A stretch of DNA of 52,173 bases. Source: Alphaproteobacteria bacterium (GTDB taxonomy: Bacteria; Pseudomonadota; Alphaproteobacteria; Puniceispirillales; Puniceispirillaceae). Below the pieces are notes generated by a model. The model ran no database searches. It was not told where the DNA came from and worked only from the letters and a program-made list of their open reading frames with translations. Location: the NCBI GenBank assembly GCA_016780765.1, contig JADHLH010000008.1, positions 1 to 52,173 on the forward strand. The letters run 5' to 3'. Every line of letters starts with the position of its first letter. Positions within the stretch are counted from its first letter, which is position 1. Of the stretch, positions 49,668-52,173 are shown one piece after another. The translations under genes and the position numbers were made by a program.

Positions 49668-49710
49668 GGCCAATCTATTAATGGCCAGACTATTAATGGC
49701 CGACTAATTT
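49668..49710. repeat. 15-bp tandem repeat after hpf
   Basis: Two 15-bp units (49668-49682 and 49683-49697, sharing GGCCA and CTATTAAT) are followed by a partial third (49698-49710). They lie in the 121-base gap between the convergent hpf and cobC genes, where no classical terminator is visible. Confidence 0.75.
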
Positions 49711-49762
49711 CGGTGAGACTGTTTACAGTTCGGGTCATGTCCCGGCTGACTCGCCGCGCCGG

Positions 49763-50410
49763 TTATCTGGTGTGCGGCAAGACACCCGGGTCGGCAAGGC
49801 CGGCAAAAAGCCAGCCCCCGCCTTGATTGGTGGCCAGCGCCGGATCCATCATGGTCAGACGCAAAAGCCCGAAATGCGGCACCGGTATGCCAACCACATG
49901 GGAAAGCGGTGCGCCAAGCGCATGGGCCATGATCGCCCGTATCACGCCGCTATGACAGACCACTACCTGCGGCCGTGATGAAAAAGCGGTCTGCCGGCCC
50001 TGCATCCATTCATCAACACGCGCCGCCATTGCGGCAAAAGATTCGCCTTGCGGCGGCTGTGTCTCGGGGGTGACGAACGACCAGTTATGCAACGGACCAT
50101 CTGCGACCTGCTGCCAGACTGCCGAGATAGGCTGGTCCTGCCAGTCACCAAAATCCATCTCTTGCAGCGCAGAAGCGGATATACGGCTGGCCGGGGCACA
50201 TGCATCAGCAATCAGATCAGCTGTTTGCTGCGCACGGATAAGGGGCGAGACATGCCAGTCCGCGCCATCTGGCAACAGGTTGGTCAGACGGTCCAGATGA
50301 TAGGCCATCTGTTCGATTGGCGGGTCGGCTGGCGGCACATGCCCCGATTGCTTAACGACGGGTGCGTGCCGAATGAAGAAGAAATCGCACGTATCAGGAT
50401 GATCATTCAT
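49763..50410 (-). CDS. cobC: CobC-like histidine phosphatase (probable alpha-ribazole phosphatase)
   Basis: A protein of 215 residues of the histidine phosphatase (phosphoglycerate mutase-like) superfamily. The phospho-acceptor motif is RHA (FFFIRHAPVV) rather than the common RHG. LIRAQQTADLI, LQEMDFGDWQDQPI and the second His in VVVCHSGVIRAI complete the site. CobC removes the phosphate from alpha-ribazole-5'-phosphate or from cobalamin 5'-phosphate. Identity rests mainly on position: it overlaps cobS by four bases, downstream of cobT-cobS. Confidence 0.85.
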   Translation of the reverse strand: MNDHPDTCDFFFIRHAPVVKQSGHVPPADPPIEQMAYHLDRLTNLLPDGADWHVSPLIRAQQTADLIADACAPASRISASALQEMDFGDWQDQPISAVWQQVADGPLHNWSFVTPETQPPQGESFAAMAARVDEWMQGRQTAFSSRPQVVVCHSGVIRAIMAHALGAPLSHVVGIPVPHFGLLRLTMMDPALATNQGGGWLFAGLADPGVLPHTR

Positions 50411-51243
50411 GCGCCGAAAAGACCTTGCTCAAAATTGGTGAGGGGCAGCTCAACGATGATGATCACGCTTGCCAGAAACAGCATTTCACCAAGGATAATG
50501 GTGGCACCCATGACATCGCCGGTCAGCCCGCCAACCTGACGCTGCGCCAGCTTTGCAACGCCCATCGCCATAACGCTGCACAAAAGTGCTGCCGAACAAG
50601 CGGCCGCCCAGCCAAACAGGAATCCCAATGGCAATGCCCAGATCGCAAGGCCGGCCAACATGCGCAGACTGCCGCCATGACCGGTCAGGCTGGCCAGTTT
50701 TGCGTGCGGGCTGACGGGGGCGATCGCCAATTGCAGGCTGGGCAGAAACCGGCTGGCGGCGTGCGCCAGAGCAATGATCAGAACAAGTGCCATGCCCGCG
50801 AATTGTGCGCTTGCCGCGATCAGCAAACCTGCCCGTGCAAGGCTGGCCAGAACAAGTGCCATCACGCCATAGCTGCCAATGCGGCTGTCATGCATGATGC
50901 GGATTTTGGATTCGGCGTCATGCCCCCCACCAAAACCGTCTGCCATGTCGGCAAGCCCGTCCTCATGCATTGCACCGGACAGCAGCAAACTGACAAAAAC
51001 TGCCAAAGCAGCCGCAACAAGTGGCGGCAATGCCAGGGCAGCGGCACCGCTGAGCGTCAATCCGGTGGCACTGCCAATAACCAGCCCCACAACGGGAAAG
51101 GCCCATAGCGCGGATGTGAAGTTTGGCGGATTGTCGGCCGGAAACTGGTGCCAGCCGGTGGGCAGGCGGCTCAACAGTACAAAAGCGGCAGCGCAATCAC
51201 CGATCAGGGACTGGCGGCGCGGCGTTGTGCCAGCCTTACTCAT
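50407..51243 (-). CDS. cobS: CobS/CobV, adenosylcobinamide-GDP ribazoletransferase (cobalamin-5'-phosphate synthase)
   Basis: An inner-membrane protein of 278 residues with about six hydrophobic segments that joins adenosylcobinamide-GDP and alpha-ribazole(-phosphate). The family motif is SGAMHEDGLADMADGFGGG, followed by IMHDSRIGSYGVMALVLA. The N-terminus has FVLLSRLPTGW and FPVVGLVIGS, also typical. It lies between cobT (4-base overlap, ATGA) and cobC (4-base overlap), so the three are one operon. This is the E. coli/Salmonella-type CobS (CobV in Pseudomonas denitrificans), not the cobaltochelatase subunit of the same name. Confidence 0.93.
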   Translation of the reverse strand: MSKAGTTPRRQSLIGDCAAAFVLLSRLPTGWHQFPADNPPNFTSALWAFPVVGLVIGSATGLTLSGAAALALPPLVAAALAVFVSLLLSGAMHEDGLADMADGFGGGHDAESKIRIMHDSRIGSYGVMALVLASLARAGLLIAASAQFAGMALVLIIALAHAASRFLPSLQLAIAPVSPHAKLASLTGHGGSLRMLAGLAIWALPLGFLFGWAAACSAALLCSVMAMGVAKLAQRQVGGLTGDVMGATIILGEMLFLASVIIIVELPLTNFEQGLFGA

Positions 51244-52173
51244 GATCCCTTGCTGACCCCTGCCTCGGCAAAGGTGGCCATACCATTATGGGCAGCAAGT
51301 GCAGCCCTGACAATCATCGTGGCGACAGCGGCACCGCTACCTTCGCCAAGGCGCATCCGCATATCAAAAATTGGTTGTTTGCGCAGTGCTGAAGACAGCC
51401 TGATATGCCCGGGTTCGGCCGACAGGTGCGAAATCATGCAATGGTCAAGCACATCAAGCCGGTTGCCAGCGGTAAGTGCCGCCGCCGCCGCGCTTGAAAT
51501 GAAACCGTCTAGCATCACTGGAATGGATCGCATCCTTGCTTCCAGAACAGCACCGGCAATGGCGGCAAGTTCGCGCCCACCATACGCTGCCAGCAAAGAG
51601 ACCGGATCATCAAAATCGTTCCCATGCCGGTCAATGGCCGCCTGTACGATCATGGTCTTGTGATTGATGCCCGCAATGTCAAGGCCGGTTCCCGGTCCAA
51701 CCCAGCCGCCCGCATCGCCGCCAAAACGCCCCATGCTGATCGCAGCTGCGCTTGTGGTATTGCCGATGCCCATCTCGCCAACAATCAGATAGTCACAGTT
51801 CCTGTCGATGGCAGCCGCCCCGGCATTCATGGCGTGAATTACCTCATCAGGATCCATCGCGGCGGCTGTGGTGAAATCTGTGGTCGGGCGTTCAAGATCG
51901 AGCGACGTAATCGACAACTCAAGCCCGGCTTCTTTACACAGCTGGTTGATAGCAGCGCCGCCAGCTTCGAAATTCCAGACCATCTGCTGCGTAACTTCTT
52001 GCGGAAAGGGGCTGACACCCTGTTTCACAACGCCATGATTTCCAGCAAATACAAGGCACTTTCCATGCCTGATCTGTGGTTTGACGTTGCTCTGCCAAGC
52101 GGCCATCCACAGTGCGATCTGTTCCAGCTTGCCCAGCGACCCGGGCGGTTTTGTCAGCTGGTCTTGGCGGCTG
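51240..52173 (-). CDS. cobT: CobT/CobU, nicotinate-nucleotide--dimethylbenzimidazole phosphoribosyltransferase, N-terminus beyond the window
   Basis: The frame is open to the right edge, with about 310 residues visible. It makes alpha-ribazole-5'-phosphate from dimethylbenzimidazole and nicotinate mononucleotide for the lower ligand. The near-N-terminal block QLTKPPGSLGKLEQIALWMA is inside the window, so only some 20-30 residues are missing. Further blocks are VFAGNHGVVKQGVSPFPQEV, ITSLDLERPTTDF, GEMGIGNTTSAAAI, GPGTGLDIAGI, MLDGFISSAAAAAL and ISHLSAEPGH. An ATG at 52106 is internal, not the start. It leads the cobT-cobS-cobC run. Confidence 0.94.
   Translation of the reverse strand, partial: SRQDQLTKPPGSLGKLEQIALWMAAWQSNVKPQIRHGKCLVFAGNHGVVKQGVSPFPQEVTQQMVWNFEAGGAAINQLCKEAGLELSITSLDLERPTTDFTTAAAMDPDEVIHAMNAGAAAIDRNCDYLIVGEMGIGNTTSAAAISMGRFGGDAGGWVGPGTGLDIAGINHKTMIVQAAIDRHGNDFDDPVSLLAAYGGRELAAIAGAVLEARMRSIPVMLDGFISSAAAAALTAGNRLDVLDHCMISHLSAEPGHIRLSSALRKQPIFDMRMRLGEGSGAAVATMIVRAALAAHNGMATFAEAGVSKGS

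Overview
The window looks like a chromosomal segment of a Gram-negative alphaproteobacterium with moderately high GC (high fifties by eye, not computed). The indications are small families typical of that class (DUF2244, DUF952, DUF2842-like), a CobN-containing cobalamin gene set, a CFA-synthase/DUF1365/DUF3833 lipid cluster and a lipoprotein with a clear lipobox. A marine Rhodospirillales/SAR116-type organism would fit, but this is a guess from gene content. No tRNA, rRNA, insertion sequence, prophage or CRISPR array was recognised.

Layout. 1-9,000: miscellaneous metabolism, comprising an AhpD-like tail, a small lipoprotein, a nucleoside hydrolase, a class III aminotransferase, an ABC permease/ATPase pair of the tungstate type without its binding protein, DUF2244, and an extradiol dioxygenase next to an MhpA-type flavin hydroxylase. 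8,300-11,189 (minus): aldose epimerase, aldo/keto reductase, HIT and DUF952 genes in one tight run. 11,335-16,381: a lipid-modification cluster (FAD oxidoreductase, DUF1365, cyclopropane-fatty-acid synthase, DUF3833, then convergent NTF2-like and SDR genes). 16,616-22,443: a large three-part fusion (APH-type kinase, M23 peptidase, class III PLP enzyme), an AGCS amino-acid symporter with a terminator, and an L-asparaginase.

22,517-43,570 and 49,763-52,173 form the core of the window: a nearly complete cobalamin pathway. A cobalamin riboswitch leads the operon hupE-cobW-cobN-cobO-cobQ. Convergent to it lies cobD. Divergent from cobD is a run starting with a small His-rich membrane protein, then cbiX-cobH-cobL-cobI-(cbiG-cobJ fusion)-cobM. 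Convergent to that is cobA-cobB, and divergent again cbiD-cobK. The nucleotide-loop genes cobC-cobS-cobT lie on the minus strand at the right edge, where cobT is cut off. The set is mixed. CbiX, CbiD and CbiG belong to the early-cobalt (anaerobic-type) route. CobN belongs to the late-cobalt (aerobic-type) route. CobF and CobG/CobZ, and the CobN partner subunits, are not in the window.

43,661-49,641 holds a FadJ-like beta-oxidation enzyme, two membrane transporters, a DUF2842-like protein, a SprT-like metalloprotein coupled to a 2OG-Fe(II) oxygenase, and a long-form ribosome hibernation factor. The last has a striking upstream region: two palindromes 22 bp apart, an inverted repeat and a strong hairpin.

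A recurring oddity is a set of short degenerate tandem repeats (11-19 bp units, 2-4 copies). They occur in intergenic regions, across stop/start junctions and inside cobalamin genes. In cobL they occupy the place of the normal glycine-rich N-terminal motif.
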